A stretch of 64,000 bases of DNA from Dromiciops gliroides (GCF_019393635.1 NC_057861.1:57797532-57861531), one strand, 5' to 3'. Numbered from the stretch's first letter, positions 1 through 11,553 are shown. Numbers and translations: made by a program. The notes: a model not told the origin generated them from the sequence alone.

Positions 1-48
1 CTGAATCCAGGGCCAGCGCTCTATCCACTGAGCCACCTAGCTGCCCCT
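1..48 (-). mobile_element. WSINE-type CORE-SINE, truncated by window edge
   Basis: Reverse complement of the tRNA-like head (CACCTAGCTGCCCC at the right end). The remainder lies left of the window. Confidence 0.8.
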
Positions 49-49
49 G

Positions 50-222
50 ACACACTATTCTTGCTAGGTTTTCAGGACGTGGTGCTTCTCTAGATCTCCT
101 CCTACTTCTCTGACCAATCCTCAGTCTCCTTTGCTCAATCTTCATTCAAAAATGGCTTACAAATTGTCAGTATCCCCCAAGGCTCTATCCTGGGCCCTCT
201 TCTCCCTTGATACCATAACCTC
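50..222 (+). mobile_element. L2 LINE fragment (ORF2 reverse transcriptase region)
   Basis: Contains TCTCAGTCTCCTTTGCT-like text and CCCCCAAGGCTCTATCCTGG, the L2 motif encoding P-Q-G-S-I-L-G-P of the reverse transcriptase. Short and degenerate. Confidence 0.65.
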
Positions 223-704
223 TGAGGGCAGCTAGGTGGCACAATGAATAGAACACCGGCCCAGGAGGACCTGAAATAAAATTTCACAGACACTGTGTCT
301 GTGTGACCCCGGGCAAGTCACTTAACCCCAATTGTCTTAAACATCCAGGGCCATCTCCAGTCTTCCTGATATATATCTTTGGTTTTTGTTTTTTTTTTTT
401 AGTGAGGCAATTGGGATTAAGTGACTTGCCCAGGGTCACACAGCTAGTAAGTGTTAAGTGTCTGAGGCCGGATTTGAATTCAGGTACTCCTGACTCCAGG
501 GCCAGTGCTCTATCCACTGCGCCACCTAGCTGCCCCCCTGATATATATCTTGCTACTGGACCCAGATGGCTCTGGAGGAGAGAGTGAGGTTGGTGACCTT
601 GCACAGCCCTGCCTCACTTAAATCCAATTTGCTGCAAGTCATGATATCACCCTGATGTCATGGTCCTCTTCGAGAACAAAGGATGAACAACCACAACCAC
701 GAGA
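223..704. mobile_element. Repeat cluster: old SINE, then a second dispersed repeat split by a WSINE
   Basis: 223-338 is a decayed plus-strand CORE-SINE. About 338-704 is a minus-strand copy of another marsupial repeat, also present on the plus strand at about 5950-6120; shared landmarks are the octamer CATCCAGG, CCAGATGG and CTGATGTCATG. It is interrupted at 380-536 by a minus WSINE flanked by the 15-base duplication CCTGATATATATCTT (365-379 and 537-551). This shows that the WSINE is the younger element. Confidence 0.75.
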
Positions 705-728
705 TCATATAAAAAGTCTTCTACTTGG

Positions 729-960
729 GGGGGGCAGCTAGGTGGTGCAGTGGATAAAGCACTGGCCCTGGATTCAGGAGGACCTGAGTTCAAATCCAGC
801 CTCAGACACTTGACACTTACTAGCTGTGTGACCCTGGGCAAGTCACTTAACCCTCATTGCCCTGCAAACAAACAAACAAACAAACAAATGGCAAGCCACT
901 CCAGTATCTTTGCCAAGAAAACCCCAAATCCCCAACAAAGAGTTGGGTGCAATTAAAATG
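729..960 (+). mobile_element. WSINE (type B) followed by an RTE-type SINE tail
   Basis: 729-893 is a clean plus-strand copy: GGGGCAGCTAGGTGG head, GATAAAGCA, GATTCAGGAGG, TTGACACTTAC, CTCATTGCCCTGC and a CAAA-rich tail. 895-960 is the RTE/BovB-like tail (CACTCCAGTATCTTTGCCAA) of another SINE. Confidence 0.8.
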
Positions 961-1394
961 ACTGAACATTTGATACTCAAAGCTCTTTATAACCTGGCGC
1001 CACCTACCTTTTTACCCTTAACCTGACTGTCCATGTACTCTCAGATCCAGTACCACTGACCCTGTTGTTCCCAGCACGAGACCCTCCATCTCCACACTCC
1101 AGACTTTTGAGCTCCTTGAGATCAGGGATTGTTGTTGTTATTGTTTTTGTTATTGTTTTAAATTTTCTTTGTATTCCCAGGACTCAACATAGTGCCTGGT
1201 ATGTAGTTGGCACTTAGAATGTTTATTGAATGACTGACTGACTAGATGGCTGTCACTGACTCCCTGTGTGACTTTGGGCAAGTCACTTTCCCAATCAGGA
1301 CAATTGTTTCATCTCTAAAATAAGGATAATAGTTGTTTACTGTACTTCCTGGAGTTGTCACAAGGAAAGTGACTTCTTGGTATCATTTCTCCAG
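961..1394 (+). mobile_element. L2 3' end and MIR fragment in the USHBP1 intron
   Basis: 961-1240 carries L2-end phrases (TATAACCTGGCGCCACCTACC, cut here to landmarks; AGCTCCTTGAGATCAGGGAT; ATAGTGCCTGGTATGTAGT). 1245-1335 is a MIR core (GGGCAAGTCACTTTCCC). Both lie in the intron upstream of the exon at 1395. Confidence 0.55.
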
Positions 1395-1483
1395 GCTCCT
1401 GGAGATGGGGACCAGACCGCCTGGCCAGGGGGCCCCCGGGACTCAGAGAACATGCTGCAGGAGCTCACCAATTCCCTGACTCG
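1395..1483 (+). CDS. USHBP1: USHBP1 antepenultimate coding exon
   Basis: The acceptor TTTCTCCAG precedes 1395 and the donor GTGGGT starts at 1484. The exon reads A-P-G-D-G-D-Q-T-A-W onward and ends ELTNSLT plus two bases of an Arg codon. The frame continues exactly into the exon at 1612. Confidence 0.8.
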
Positions 1484-2463
1484 GTGGGTATCTCCCTCCG
1501 AAGGGTGAGAATGCCCTGAGGTTATCCTGCCCCACCAGCCATCTGCCTTCAGGGGGCAGGGAGGCAGCCCCCATATGTCCATCTCCCTCCACCCCACCTC
1601 TGGGGTACCAGGGCCCAGGAGCTACAAGAACAACTGAGGAAGCTACAGGCTTCACTGGAACAGATGGCCCAGGATGAGCGGGCCCAGCGAGCCCAGTGCT
1701 TGGAGCTTACCAATGACTTCTACAAGGTCCATAGGTCAGTATAGCCAACAACTGGTCCTCCCCAAACCCCTCCCCTTCCAACCTTGTCTCCTTTCCCAAT
1801 CGAATTAAGTGCTGCACAAGCAAGGTCAGGAGACCATGGCCCTGCCCTCTGGTGGAACTTCTTTTTTTTTTTTTAAATTATTATTATTATTATTATTTTT
1901 TTTTTTAGTGAGGCAGTTGGGGTTAAGTGACTTGCCCAGGGTCCACACAGCTAGTAAGTGTCAAATGTCTGAGGTCGGATTTTGAACTCAGGTCCTTCTG
2001 AATCCAGGGCCGGCGCTTTATCCACTGCCACCACCTAGCTGCCCCCCCCCCCCCGCCCCTGGAACTTCTGATTAGTTTAAAAGATTGTAGAACATCAGAA
2101 CTGGGAGGGCCCTTGGGCCCCAGAACATCACACCTAGGAGGGTTATAACCTTACAACCCAAAAAGTCAGAGCTGGGAGGGTTCAGAGAACACAGAAGGAT
2201 AGATCTAAGCCTTCCATCCCCTATGCATACCAAATGGGCCCTAGGAGCACACCTCCAGTGCTTCTGGCCTCCCTGCCCACAGTGCCCTGGTGCTAGCCTT
2301 CCGGGGGGTCCAACAGAAGCAGCAGCAGCAGCAGCAGACCCTGGACCAGCAGATAGCGCAGATGGCGGCCCATCAGGAGGAGGAGCTGGAGTCCTTGGCC
2401 CAAGCCGCCCAGGCTCTGGGGGACTCTGAAATCCTCATGCCCTGGGGAGAGACTTCTCTCTAG
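1395..2463 (+). CDS. USHBP1: USHBP1 (MCC2), 3' part of gene, last three coding exons
   Basis: USHBP1 is a coiled-coil scaffold related to MCC that, in human, binds the PDZ protein harmonin (USH1C). Three exons with consistent splice phases are visible: 1395-1483, 1612-1734 and 2283-2463, joined by phase-2 introns with GT/AG ends. The translation is rich in Glu, Gln and Leu (LQEQLRKLQASLEQM), as expected of a coiled coil. It then reads ALVLAFRGVQQ, the MCC-family C-terminal signature, a short CAG-encoded Gln run, and the terminus GETSL followed by TAG. Position immediately upstream of NR2F6 on the same strand matches human 19p13. Earlier exons lie left of the window. The paralogue MCC is the main alternative, but synteny favours USHBP1. 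Confidence 0.85.
1612..1734 (+). CDS. USHBP1: USHBP1 penultimate coding exon
   Basis: The acceptor TACCAG ends at 1611 and the donor GTCAGT starts at 1735. The exon encodes a heptad-like segment, AQELQEQLRKLQASLEQM, followed by AQDERAQRAQCLELTNDFYK. It ends with two bases of a Ser codon. Confidence 0.85.
1861..2055 (-). mobile_element. WSINE-type SINE (type C) in a USHBP1 intron
   Basis: A T-rich tail with an ATT microsatellite is followed by the reverse-complement CORE region and tRNA-like head, ending ACCTAGCTGCC. It lies in the last USHBP1 intron. 2090-2215 downstream carries 3-4 short units resembling the MIR tail (AGAACATCAGAACTGGGAGG). Confidence 0.8.
2283..2463 (+). CDS. USHBP1: USHBP1 last coding exon with PDZ-ligand terminus
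   Basis: The acceptor CCCACAG ends at 2282. The exon completes a Ser codon and reads ALVLAFRGVQQK, six CAG-encoded Gln, TLDQQIAQMAAHQEEELES, and ends MPWGETSL with TAG at 2461-2463. The last four residues form a class I PDZ ligand (x-S/T-x-hydrophobic, with T at position -2). Confidence 0.88.
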
Positions 2464-3650
2464 ACGCCAGCCTCTTTCTCCCTAGCCCACGCTCAACCCT
2501 CTGTCTAATCACCAGCATCCCTTGTTGTGTCCACCCCACCTACTCTGTGCCCCCCAAAAAAGCAATTCTAGCCAGGACTTTCTCCACCAAACCCTGCTAC
2601 CCCTCTGGGGAGGAGGGGCTGGGGGGCATAGACAGGCTGGGCTCCCTTCTGATAAGAGCATATGACTGAGCTAGAAGAGACCTGGGAGCTTTTTTCTTAC
2701 AGATGAGAAAACCAAGGCCCTGCCTCTTTGGACTAGGGTCCATCTACAGGTGGCACTCCCTGTGTCTGCTGTCACTCCTGGCTGGGTCTGGGATCATCTG
2801 TGGAGCTGCAGAGTGGCAGGGCCAATCAGGCCCTGGCCCCTCCATCTCTCTAACAAGTCCATGCCTGCCCATCTGGCCTCCTTTCAGACTCTTTCCTCCC
2901 TCCTCAGGCTCCCCTTCTCTGGACTCTAGCCTAGACCCTCTGTGGACATGAGCCTGGGTCCTCTCTGTCAGAATCTGGTATTGAACTGGCACACACCAAT
3001 GTCCACCTAGAGAGAGGTTGGCCTCGATTTCCCAGTCACCTGGTACTGTCACTGTTTTGGAGTAGGGTTTGCTCAGGCTCCGTTCTGCCCCCTCCCTGCC
3101 CACCAGCTGGTGCTCCCGCAAATGAGGCCACCGCTCAGGCCTGAGGAGCAGATGGATGAGGAGGAGGGTCCAGGGCTTACTGAGCAGACCCAGAGAGGAG
3201 AAAACATCTTAAAAGGCCAAGGAAAAATGAAAAAAGTATCAAGGCTTGTTGGGTCCCTTTTCCAGGGTTGGCAGAACCCACTTTCCTTTAGAGCAGGAAA
3301 AAGCATAGGGCTTCTCCACTGCTCCTCTCAACCACCAAAAGAAGCCAAGAACCCAGGTCTCCCCAGGCATTTTCTCTACAAAAGGCTGGATTCTGCTTCC
3401 AGAGCTGACCCCCCTACCAAGTCTTCCCCTTCTATTGCTTGGCCCCTCTTTAGAGATGATGTTGTTCCTACTCTTTCTTTGAGGTTCCCCGCCCCAGCTT
3501 TCCCCTCTCCACCCTTTCCCTCTCAGGCTCTGTCTGGCTAAGCTATGGGGTACCTCTCCAGAGTCAGCTGCACCAGAATCCCTGAGGGGTAAGACTGCTC
3601 TAATGAAGCTTTGTTATCTAGTTTCTCTGAATAAATCATCTCTCTACCAT
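2464..3650 (+). other. USHBP1: USHBP1 3'UTR
   Basis: About 1.2 kb of repeat-free sequence follows the stop codon and runs to a canonical AATAAA at 3630-3635, about 15-20 bases before the expected cleavage site. No further exon or repeat is seen in it. Confidence 0.65.
3630..3635 (+). promoter_or_regulatory. USHBP1: Polyadenylation signal of USHBP1
   Basis: AATAAA in the context TCTGAATAAATCATC. It is the first canonical hexamer after the USHBP1 stop and is followed within 60 bases by repeat DNA. Confidence 0.6.
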
Positions 3651-3684
3651 CACAGTCTCAGTTTAGGGACAGAGGGGACTAAGG

Positions 3685-3835
3685 CTTTTTTTGTGTGTGT
3701 GTGAGGCGATTGGAGTTAAGTAACTTGCCCAAGGTCACACAGCTAGTAAGTGTTAAGTGTCTGAGGCCGGATTTGAACTCAGGTCCTCCTGACTCCAGGG
3801 CCGGTGCCCTATACACTGCACCACCTAGCTGCCCC
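3685..3835 (-). mobile_element. WSINE-type SINE (type A)
   Basis: GTGAGGCGATTGGAGTTAAG tail junction, GTGTTAAGTG and GACTCC diagnostics, CACCTAGCTGCCCC at the head. Confidence 0.85.
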
Positions 3836-5949
3836 CTAAGAGGCTTTTAAAAGCAGGATGCTGTACTGGATCGCAAGGTCATTTCAGGCAGGCATCAGGC
3901 TCCTGTTGGACATCTGGCATCTCACCCACAAACATGAAGTGCCTAGAGTGTGCCCAGCACTGTGCTGGGCACTGAGGGAGAAACAAAATGCAGATAAAGA
4001 AGTTTCTGTCATGGGGGAGAAAGATAAACACATACAACCTTAAATGAGTGCATTAGAGTAAGGTCCAAAGGGGAAATTCTTATAGTTTGGAAGATCAGAG
4101 AAGGCATTCTAAAGATGCTACAGTGGATAGAGCACCAGCCCTGGAATCAGGAGGACCAGAGTTCAAATCCGACCTTAGACACTTGACACTTACTAGCTAT
4201 GTGACTCTGGGTAAGTCACTTAACCCTAACTGCCTCACCAAAAAAAAAAAAAAAAGATATTGCAATAGTCTGGGCACGTAATAATTAAATACTTTTGTGT
4301 GTGTATATGTGAGGCAATTGGGGTTAAGTGACTTGCCCAGGGTCACACAGTAAGTGTTAAATGTCTGAGGTCAGATTTGAACTCAGGTCCTCCTGAATCC
4401 AGGGCCAGTGCTCTATCCACTATGCCACCTAGCTGCCCCTCTGGGCATGTAATTATGAGGGTGGTAGCAGTGAGGATAAGAGACAGATCTGAGAGAGATG
4501 ATGGGGGAGAGGAAAACCCCATACTCCAGTGACTAATTGGCCGTGAGAGCTTAGGAAGAGTTAAAGAAGGGTTAGAAACACGGGGGAAGAGGTGAGGGGT
4601 GGTGCCACAGACAGAAACAATGAAGCTGGAAAGAGGAGCAGACTTGGGGGGCAGAGCAGAAGCTGAGGGCCCATATCCAAGCTCCATCCCCAAACACAGG
4701 TTCAATATTGGAAGCTTACCAATAATTCTATTTGCCAGCACCAAGGTTTTCCCCCAGGGAACATCAGAATTTGGTGTGTTTTGTTCAAAGGATCCTTTGC
4801 TCCCATTCAAACTAATGAAATGTTGGTTTTGAGCTAGGTTTTATTTAACCTGACTGGCATGTAAAGCCCATAAATGGTCAGATCAATTCCCCCTTCCCTC
4901 TCTGATGGGCCCTGTGCCTTCACCAAAGACCCAATCAATCCTCCAGATTAATACAACTATGATGTCTCACTCCCTCTTCAAGTGGAAATGGCTCAAGGAT
5001 GCCAGAGAATCAAGCAACCCTACAGTCCAGATGACTCACATCACCAGCAAAAGTTTACGTCTAGGTTTCTGTGCAAAGGCATAGGGGTAGGAAATTGGGG
5101 GGGGGGAATATCGTGTTCAGGAAGCAAAAGGTAAGTTAGTTTGGCTGCAGTGTAGAGTTTATGAAAAGGTCCTACCATATAGTCAGCCTGGAGAGGTATG
5201 TGAAGGGCTTTTTAAAATGACAAACAGGGGGCAGCTAGGTGGTGCAGTGGATAAAGCACCGGCCCTGGATTCAGGAAGACCTGAGTTCAAATCCGGCCTC
5301 AGACACTTGACACTTACTAGCTGTGTGACCCTGGGCAAGTCACTTAACCCCCATTGCCCTGCAAAAAACCAAAAAAAACAAACAATAAAATGATGAACAG
5401 AGGAGTTCGTATTTTATCCTAAAGGCAATGGAGAGCACTAGAAACATCTTGTGTGAGGAAGTGACACAGTCAGACCTACAGAAATACCAATTTGGCAATT
5501 GTTTGGAGGATGGATTAGAGAGGGGAGAGACTGAATGACGGGAGACCAATTGACAGGCTGTTGTAATTATCCAAGTGAGAGAGGATGAGGGCCTAACTAG
5601 GTTTTAGTGTGAATAGAAATAAAGGGACAGATTCAAGAAATGTTGAGAAATCAATCAGTGGACAAGCATTAATCTAGCACTTACTTTGTTGCAGGCACTG
5701 GTCTGGCAATACAAAGAAAGGCAAAAATGTAGTCTCAGAGGCAGCTAGGTGGCGCAGTGGATAAAGCACTGTACCTGGATTCAGGGGGTCCTGAGTTCAA
5801 ATCAGACCTCAGACATTTGACACTTACTAGCTGTGTGACCCTGGGCAAGTCACTTAACCCTCATTGCTCCACAAAAAAAAAAAAGACAAAAGAAAAGAAA
5901 ACAATGTAGCCTCTACCCTCAAGAGGCTCACATTCTAATGGGGGAGAGA

Positions 5950-6248
5950 GTAGACAACTTGTTTGTCCTTCATTCTCAAAGGCTGATGTCATGACTTGCA
6001 GTGAATTGGATTTAAAGCAGGGAGGGCTGTGCAAGGGCACCAACCTCACTCTCTCCTCCAGAACCATCTGGGTCTACTTGCACGATATACATAAGGACAA
6101 TTGGAGATGACCCTGGATGTTTTAAAGCAATTGGGATAAGTGACTTACCCAGGATCACACAGCTAGTAAGTGTCTGAGGTGAGATTTGAACTCAGGTCCT
6201 CCCGACTTCAGGGCCAGTACTCTATCCACTGTGCCACCTAGCTGCTCC
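5950..6248 (+). mobile_element. Second copy of the dispersed repeat seen at 338-704
   Basis: Plus-strand counterpart of the split copy near the left edge: TTGTCCTTCATTCTCAAAGG, TGATGTCATGACTTGCAGTG, CTCTCTCCTCCAGAACCATC, then GATGTTTTAAAGCAATTGGG running directly into a reverse-orientation CORE region. The fusion of this unit to a CORE-SINE body in both copies suggests one composite family, which I cannot name. Confidence 0.5.
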
Positions 6249-7454
6249 TAGACAAACAACGATTTACATATAAGAGACATGGAAGTGGAAGGGCATTTCA
6301 GAGGGCAGCACTGGCAGTAGAGGGGGCAATAATGAGGGGAGACTATGAAAGGACTCCTTCAAAAGGTGGAAATTTGAATTGAAATAAAGCCACGGGAACC
6401 ATTTGGAAAAAAGGGAAAACATGGCAGGTATGGGGAATAGTCCAGTGAAAACATACTGGAAGGAGTTCAAAAGGGCCAGGGCTGCTGGATCCTAAAAGGC
6501 ACATTAAGTGTACAAAGACTGGAAAGATAGGAAGGAGAAAGGTTGTGAAGGTCTTTCAATACCAGAGAAGGTATTTTATATTGAATCCTGGAGGTACTAA
6601 GGAGCCACTGGAGACTGTTGAGGAGGGGAGGGACAGTCAGATCAGCACTTTGGGGAGATCACTTTGACAGCTGAGTGGAATTTGGCTCAGGGATGGAAGC
6701 AACTGGAAGCCAAGCAGAAGGCTCTTGGTGGTAGACTAGGTATGAGGTGATGAGAGCCTGGATGAGGATGGCGATTGTGTGAGTGGAGAGATCAGGTATG
6801 TGAAAGACATGAAGCAGAAACACAAGACAAAGTGACAGACTACACATGTGGAGCAATTGTAAGAGAGGGGTTGCGGCAGCTAGGTGGTGCAGTGGATAAA
6901 GCACTGGCCTTGGATTCAGGAAGACCTGAGTTCAAAGCTGGCTTCAGACACTTGACACTTACTAAGCTGTGTGACCCTGGGCAAGTCACTTAACCCTCAT
7001 CGCCCCGCCCCCCCCCCCAAAAAAAAGAGAGAGAGAGGGGTTGAGGATGACATGGAGGTTTTGAGCCTGGATGACTGAAAGAAGGGTGGTTTTCTCCATG
7101 GTGATAGAGAAGGATCAGAGAGAAAGCCAGTTTGGCTGAATTGTAAATATGTGAGGGGAAGTGATGTCCAGTGAAACTAGAGAGATAGTTGTGTAGGGCT
7201 TTAAAGCCTTAACAGAGGAGTTTATATTTGATCCTACAGGCAATAGGAAGTCTCTGGAGTTGATTGAGTCAGAGAGTCACATGGTCAGATATAGCTTAAG
7301 GAATATCCCTCTGGCAGAGGTGTGTAGGATGGAATGGAAAAGGGAGAGATTTGAAGTAGGGAGACCAATGAGGAGACTTGCAGCAATCCAGACAAGAGGT
7401 AAATGAGGCCATGGACCAACGGGGAAGCTGTGTGGGTAAAGAGGAGTCAGATGT

Positions 7455-7716
7455 GAGAGATGTAGAGGTTTGTTGTTGTTCAGTCCTTTCTGACTCTTTG
7501 TGACCCTATTTGCAGTTTTCCTGGCAAAGATACTGGAGTGCTTTCCCATTGCCTTCTCCAGCTCATTTTACAGATGAGGAAACTGAGGCCAAGAGGGTGA
7601 AGTGACTTCCCAGGGTCACACAGCCAGTAAGTGTCTGAGGCTAGATTTCCCCTCAGGAAGATGTCTTCCTGACTTTCAGGCCCAGCACACTATCCACTTC
7701 ACCACCCATCTGCCCT
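7455..7716 (-). mobile_element. CORE-SINE with RTE (BovB-like) tail
   Basis: Read on minus: a tRNA/CORE body, then a 3' tail containing GAGAAGGCAATGGGAAAGC, CCAGTATCTTTGCCAGG and AAAGAGTCAGAAAGGACTG. This tail resembles the 3' end of RTE/BovB LINEs, implying mobilisation by an RTE partner. Sibling copies lie at 17464-17886, 28985-29222 and 29405-29620. Confidence 0.7.
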
Positions 7717-9764
7717 GTTGTAAAGGTAGAAATGGCAAGATAGGGCAACTGATTGCATATAGGAGTGAGGGAGAATGAGGATTCCAGGACATTGCCACAG
7801 TAATGAAGCCTGGAGACTGGAAGAATGGTGGTGCCTTTGACAGAAATGGGGAAGTTACAAAGTGTAACCAGGAGTCCAGTCCTATTGCATGTGCTTAAGA
7901 CTCTCCTCATTGGTGGAGAGGATTACTCCTGGGGACAAAGGTTGGCCCTGGGAAAGGAGAAACCTTTTGGCTTCCTACTTCCAGAGAGGGGATACACAAG
8001 TTCCAGCATTCCTTCTCTCCACCAAGGAGCAAAGTCTTATACAAATGCACCCAGGCTTGAACCCTGAGTTCCCAAAATAATTTCTGGGGAGGGAAACAGG
8101 AAAGACTATCTCACATAGGAAATGGAGTCTTTTTTTTTTTTTTGGCAGGGCAATGAGAGTTAAGTGACTTGCCCAGTGTCACACAGCTAGTAAGTGTCAA
8201 GTGTCTGAAGCCAGATATGAACTCAGGTCCTCCTGAATCCAAGGCTGGTGCTTTATCCACTGCACTGCCTAGCTGACCCCGATTCTTTTTTTTTTTTTTT
8301 TTTTTTTGGAGATGGAGTCTTGAAGGGAGTTAGGGCTTGTAAGAGGAGGCAAAGGTCAGGTGAGGAGCATTCCAGACATGAAGAGACAGCTATATATTAT
8401 GTACAGGGAACAGCAAGTAGACTGGTTTGGTTGGAATGGAGAGGGAGAGACAGAGACAGAGAAAGACAGACAGAGACAGAAAGATATGAAAGCAGGCTAG
8501 AGGGGGCAGCTAGATGGTACAGTGGGTAGAGCACCGGCCCTGGAGTCAGGAGTTCCTGAGTTCAAATCCAGCCTCAGACACTTGACAACTTACTAGCTGT
8601 GTAACCCTGGGCAAGTCACTTAACCCCAATTGCCTCACCCAAAAAAACAAAAAGAAGAAGAAAGAAAGTAGGCTAGAAGAATAATGACTGAATAACTTTA
8701 ATGGAAGTTTAAATGGAAGAGGTTACACACACACACACACACACACACATACACACATACACGGAGGCAATCAGGTTTGAGTGACATGCTCAGGTTCACA
8801 CAACTGTTAAGTGTTTGAGGCTGGATTTGAACTCAGGTCCTCCTGACTCCAGAGCTGGTGCTCTACCCAATGTTTCACCTAACTGCCCTTAGATTATATT
8901 TTTCTTAGAGAAAATAGGGAGCCACTGAAAATTCTTGAACCATGTTGTGCTTAATTTAGAAATTTTCATGAGAAAGCCATGAGGGAGATATCCTTAAGGT
9001 AGCTGAAGATGGGACTCAGAAGTGCTATGAGAGCTTGTGCCTAGAAGCTAGGTCTGTCTGGACTAAAGATGTGGCCGTGGGAGCTCTCTGCATAGAGGTG
9101 GTAGGCAAAGCTGTGAAAAGAAATGAAATTGACCAGGAAGAGAAGAGGGGTTTAGGGCTCAGGATGGACACTTGAGGAAGAGGATCATGGGATGGTAGGA
9201 TTCAGAGTTGGGATCTTAGAGATCAAGAAACCAGAAAAGGAAAAACAAGGGTAGTTACTGAGAATAGAAAGGGATGTCAAAGGTTGGGGGAGGGGTCATA
9301 AAGGCTGAGGACGAAGAAAAGGTCATTGGATTTAAGGATTAGAAAGTCATGGACAGGGGCGGCTAGGTGTAGCAGTGGATAGAGCACCGGCCCTGGAGTC
9401 AGGAGTACCTGAGTTCAAATCCAGCCTCAGACACTTAACACTTACTAGCTGTGTGACCCTGAGCAAGTCACTTAACCCCAATTGCCTCACTAAAATATAT
9501 ATATATATATAAATAAAATAAAAAGAAAGTCATGGACAGTGGGAATGGAAGCCTGCCTGTAAGAGGTGGAGGAGAGACTAGATAGTGAGAAGAGTGTGGA
9601 AATGAAGGCATCAGGGAGGAAGGAAAGAAGGAAATAGCATTTATTAATCACCTTCTATATGCTACACACTGTGCTAAGCATTTAACAAACACCATCTCAC
9701 TTGATGTCATTTGGTCCTTGGATCAAATAGCTAACTTACAAATACATATATATTTTTAAAAAGC

Positions 9765-10105
9765 ATAGTATAGTGAAAAGAGCAGGATTTGGGTTTAAAT
9801 CCCAACTTTGACAACTCTTACTTGTTTTTTTGTTGTTGTTTTTTTAGTAAGGCAATTCGGGTTAAGTGACTTGCCATGGGTCACACAGCTAATGAGTGTT
9901 GTGTCTGAGGCCAGATTTGAACTCAAGTACTCCTGACTCCAGGACCGGGACTCTATCCACTGCGCCATCTAGCTGCCCCAACAACTCTTACTTGTAAAGT
10001 CATTTACCTTGGGCCTCAGTTTCCTCATCTGTAAAATGAAAGGATTGGACTTAATGGTCTCTGAGATCCCTGTCCATTCTAGGTGTATGATCCTATGATC
10101 AATAC
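9765..10105 (+). mobile_element. MIR/THER1 SINE interrupted by a nested WSINE
   Basis: Old CORE-SINE (AAAGAGCAGGATTTGGG ... GTAAAATGAAAGGATTGG) split by a minus WSINE at 9826-9979. The 15-base duplication ACAACTCTTACTTGT occurs at 9811-9825 and 9981-9995. Confidence 0.85.
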
Positions 10106-10429
10106 ACTCAATTAGACTTCCTTTGCAACTATTTGTATTCCTTTTCTTTTTGATTTATGGGGCAATAAGGGTTAAGTGACTTGCCCAGGGTCACACAGCT
10201 AGTAAGTGTCAAGTGTCTAAGGCCGCATTTGAACTCAGGTTCTGCTGAATCCAGGGTCAGTGCTTTATCCACTGTGCTACCTAGCTACCCCAGCTATTTG
10301 CATTTCAATAAATGAATCTCAGTGTATAAAATACTCTTAGCTTTTCAGTCACTCTTTGGTTTTCCATCAAACAACCAACATGGTCATCTCTTATGGTATA
10401 TTAATATTTCATCACATTCATATCACAGA

Positions 10430-11290
10430 TTCTGAGGGTTGGAAGGAATTTCAGTAGCCATCACATCCAACTCAAACATAAAAGGAATCCCCACGAAAAA
10501 TTACACACTGGATAAATACAGCCAGGAGGCACAGTAGAATAGAGCACTGGACCTGGAGCCAGGAAGCCTTGATCGCAAATCCTCCCTTAGATACCTACTA
10601 ACTGGGCAAATTGCTTAACCTCTCTCTGTTTCCTCATCTGTCTTTTTGGGGGGGGGGCAGGACAATGAGGGTTAAGTGACTTGCTCAGGGTCACACAAAG
10701 TATGAAGTGTCTGAGGTCAGATTTGAACTCAGGGCCTCCTGAATCCAGGGCCAGTGCTTTATCCACTGCACCACCTAGCTGCCCCCTATCCTCATCTGTA
10801 AAAAGGGGTAATAATACCAACTAACTGCTGAGGTCATTGTGAAGATCAAATGAGAAAACATTTATAAAGAGCTTTGCAAATGCTGACTATTATCATTATT
10901 ATGTCATTATAATCATCTCTGCTGGAAATCCTCTGAGGTAGAGGAACCCCCTGCCCCTTTCCTAAGGCAGTCCACTCCACCTAAGGACAGCTCTAAGTAT
11001 TAGGAAGCTTTCCTATAATATCTAAGCCTTTTTGCAACTTCTACTTGTCACAGGTCCTGGTTCTGCACTCTGCGGCCAAACTGAGTCAGTCTCATCCCTT
11101 CTCTGAGTCATAGCTATTCAAATATTTGAAGATAGGGACCATATTTCCACCACCACTCCCCCCCTCCCCAACACATACAAACACAAACACATAAAGTCTT
11201 CTCGTCTACAGGCTGAACTGCCTCAGCTGACCCTCATATGACAGACTCAAGGTGCTTCCCTATCCTAGTTGCTGTTCTCTGAAGACTCTC
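10430..11290 (-). mobile_element. CR1/L3 LINE 3' fragment, interrupted
   Basis: Minus-strand CR1/L3 C-terminal ORF2 and 3' region: GATTCTGAGGGTTGGAAGG at the left, GGCAGTCCACTCCACCTAAG, AGCTCTAAGTATTAGGAAGC and TACAGGCTGAACTGCCTCAG. It is split by a MIR (10510-10915), which is itself split by a WSINE (10639-10785, duplication TCCTCATCTGT). That gives three nested ages. Confidence 0.65.
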
Positions 11291-11553
11291 AGTGTCAATA
11301 TCAATCACTATCAATGAACATTTATGAAATACCTCCTATGTGCCACACACTATACTAATCAAGGGGGATACAAAAGGAGGCAAAAGGAAGTCCTACAATC
11401 TAGTGGGAAAGACAACATGCACAGAAATATGTACAAACAAGCTGTATACAGAAGAAATAGGAAACAGCTGACAGAAGGAAGACACTAGAACTAAGAGGTG
11501 ATTGAAGAAGGTTTTCTGTAGAAGGTGGGATTTTAGTTGGGACTTAAAGGAAG

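Larger units (their letters stand above)
3836..11292. other. Intergenic repeat field between USHBP1 and the solo LTR
   Basis: No gene seen. WSINEs: 4112-4256(+), 4293-4438(-), 5227-5388(+), 5738-5897(+), 6113-6248(-), 6874-7035(+), 8129-8279(-), 8502-8672(+), 8762-8888(-, old), 9356-9525(+), 9826-9979(-), 10147-10291(-), 10639-10785(-). MIR/THER1 copies: 9765-10105 and 10510-10915, each split by a WSINE. L2-end-like text: 3930-4040, 5650-5730 and 9640-9720. A CA-repeat lies at 8724-8762 and a TA-repeat at 9495-9511. The remaining unique DNA (4440-5225, 6250-6870, 7035-7450, 8890-9350) shows no ORF of interest. Confidence 0.75.

Noticed and set aside
729-800. tRNA-like sequence at SINE heads
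   Set aside because: A- and B-box-like motifs belong to the SINE promoter; no tRNA cloverleaf or anticodon loop of a functional tRNA gene was seen.
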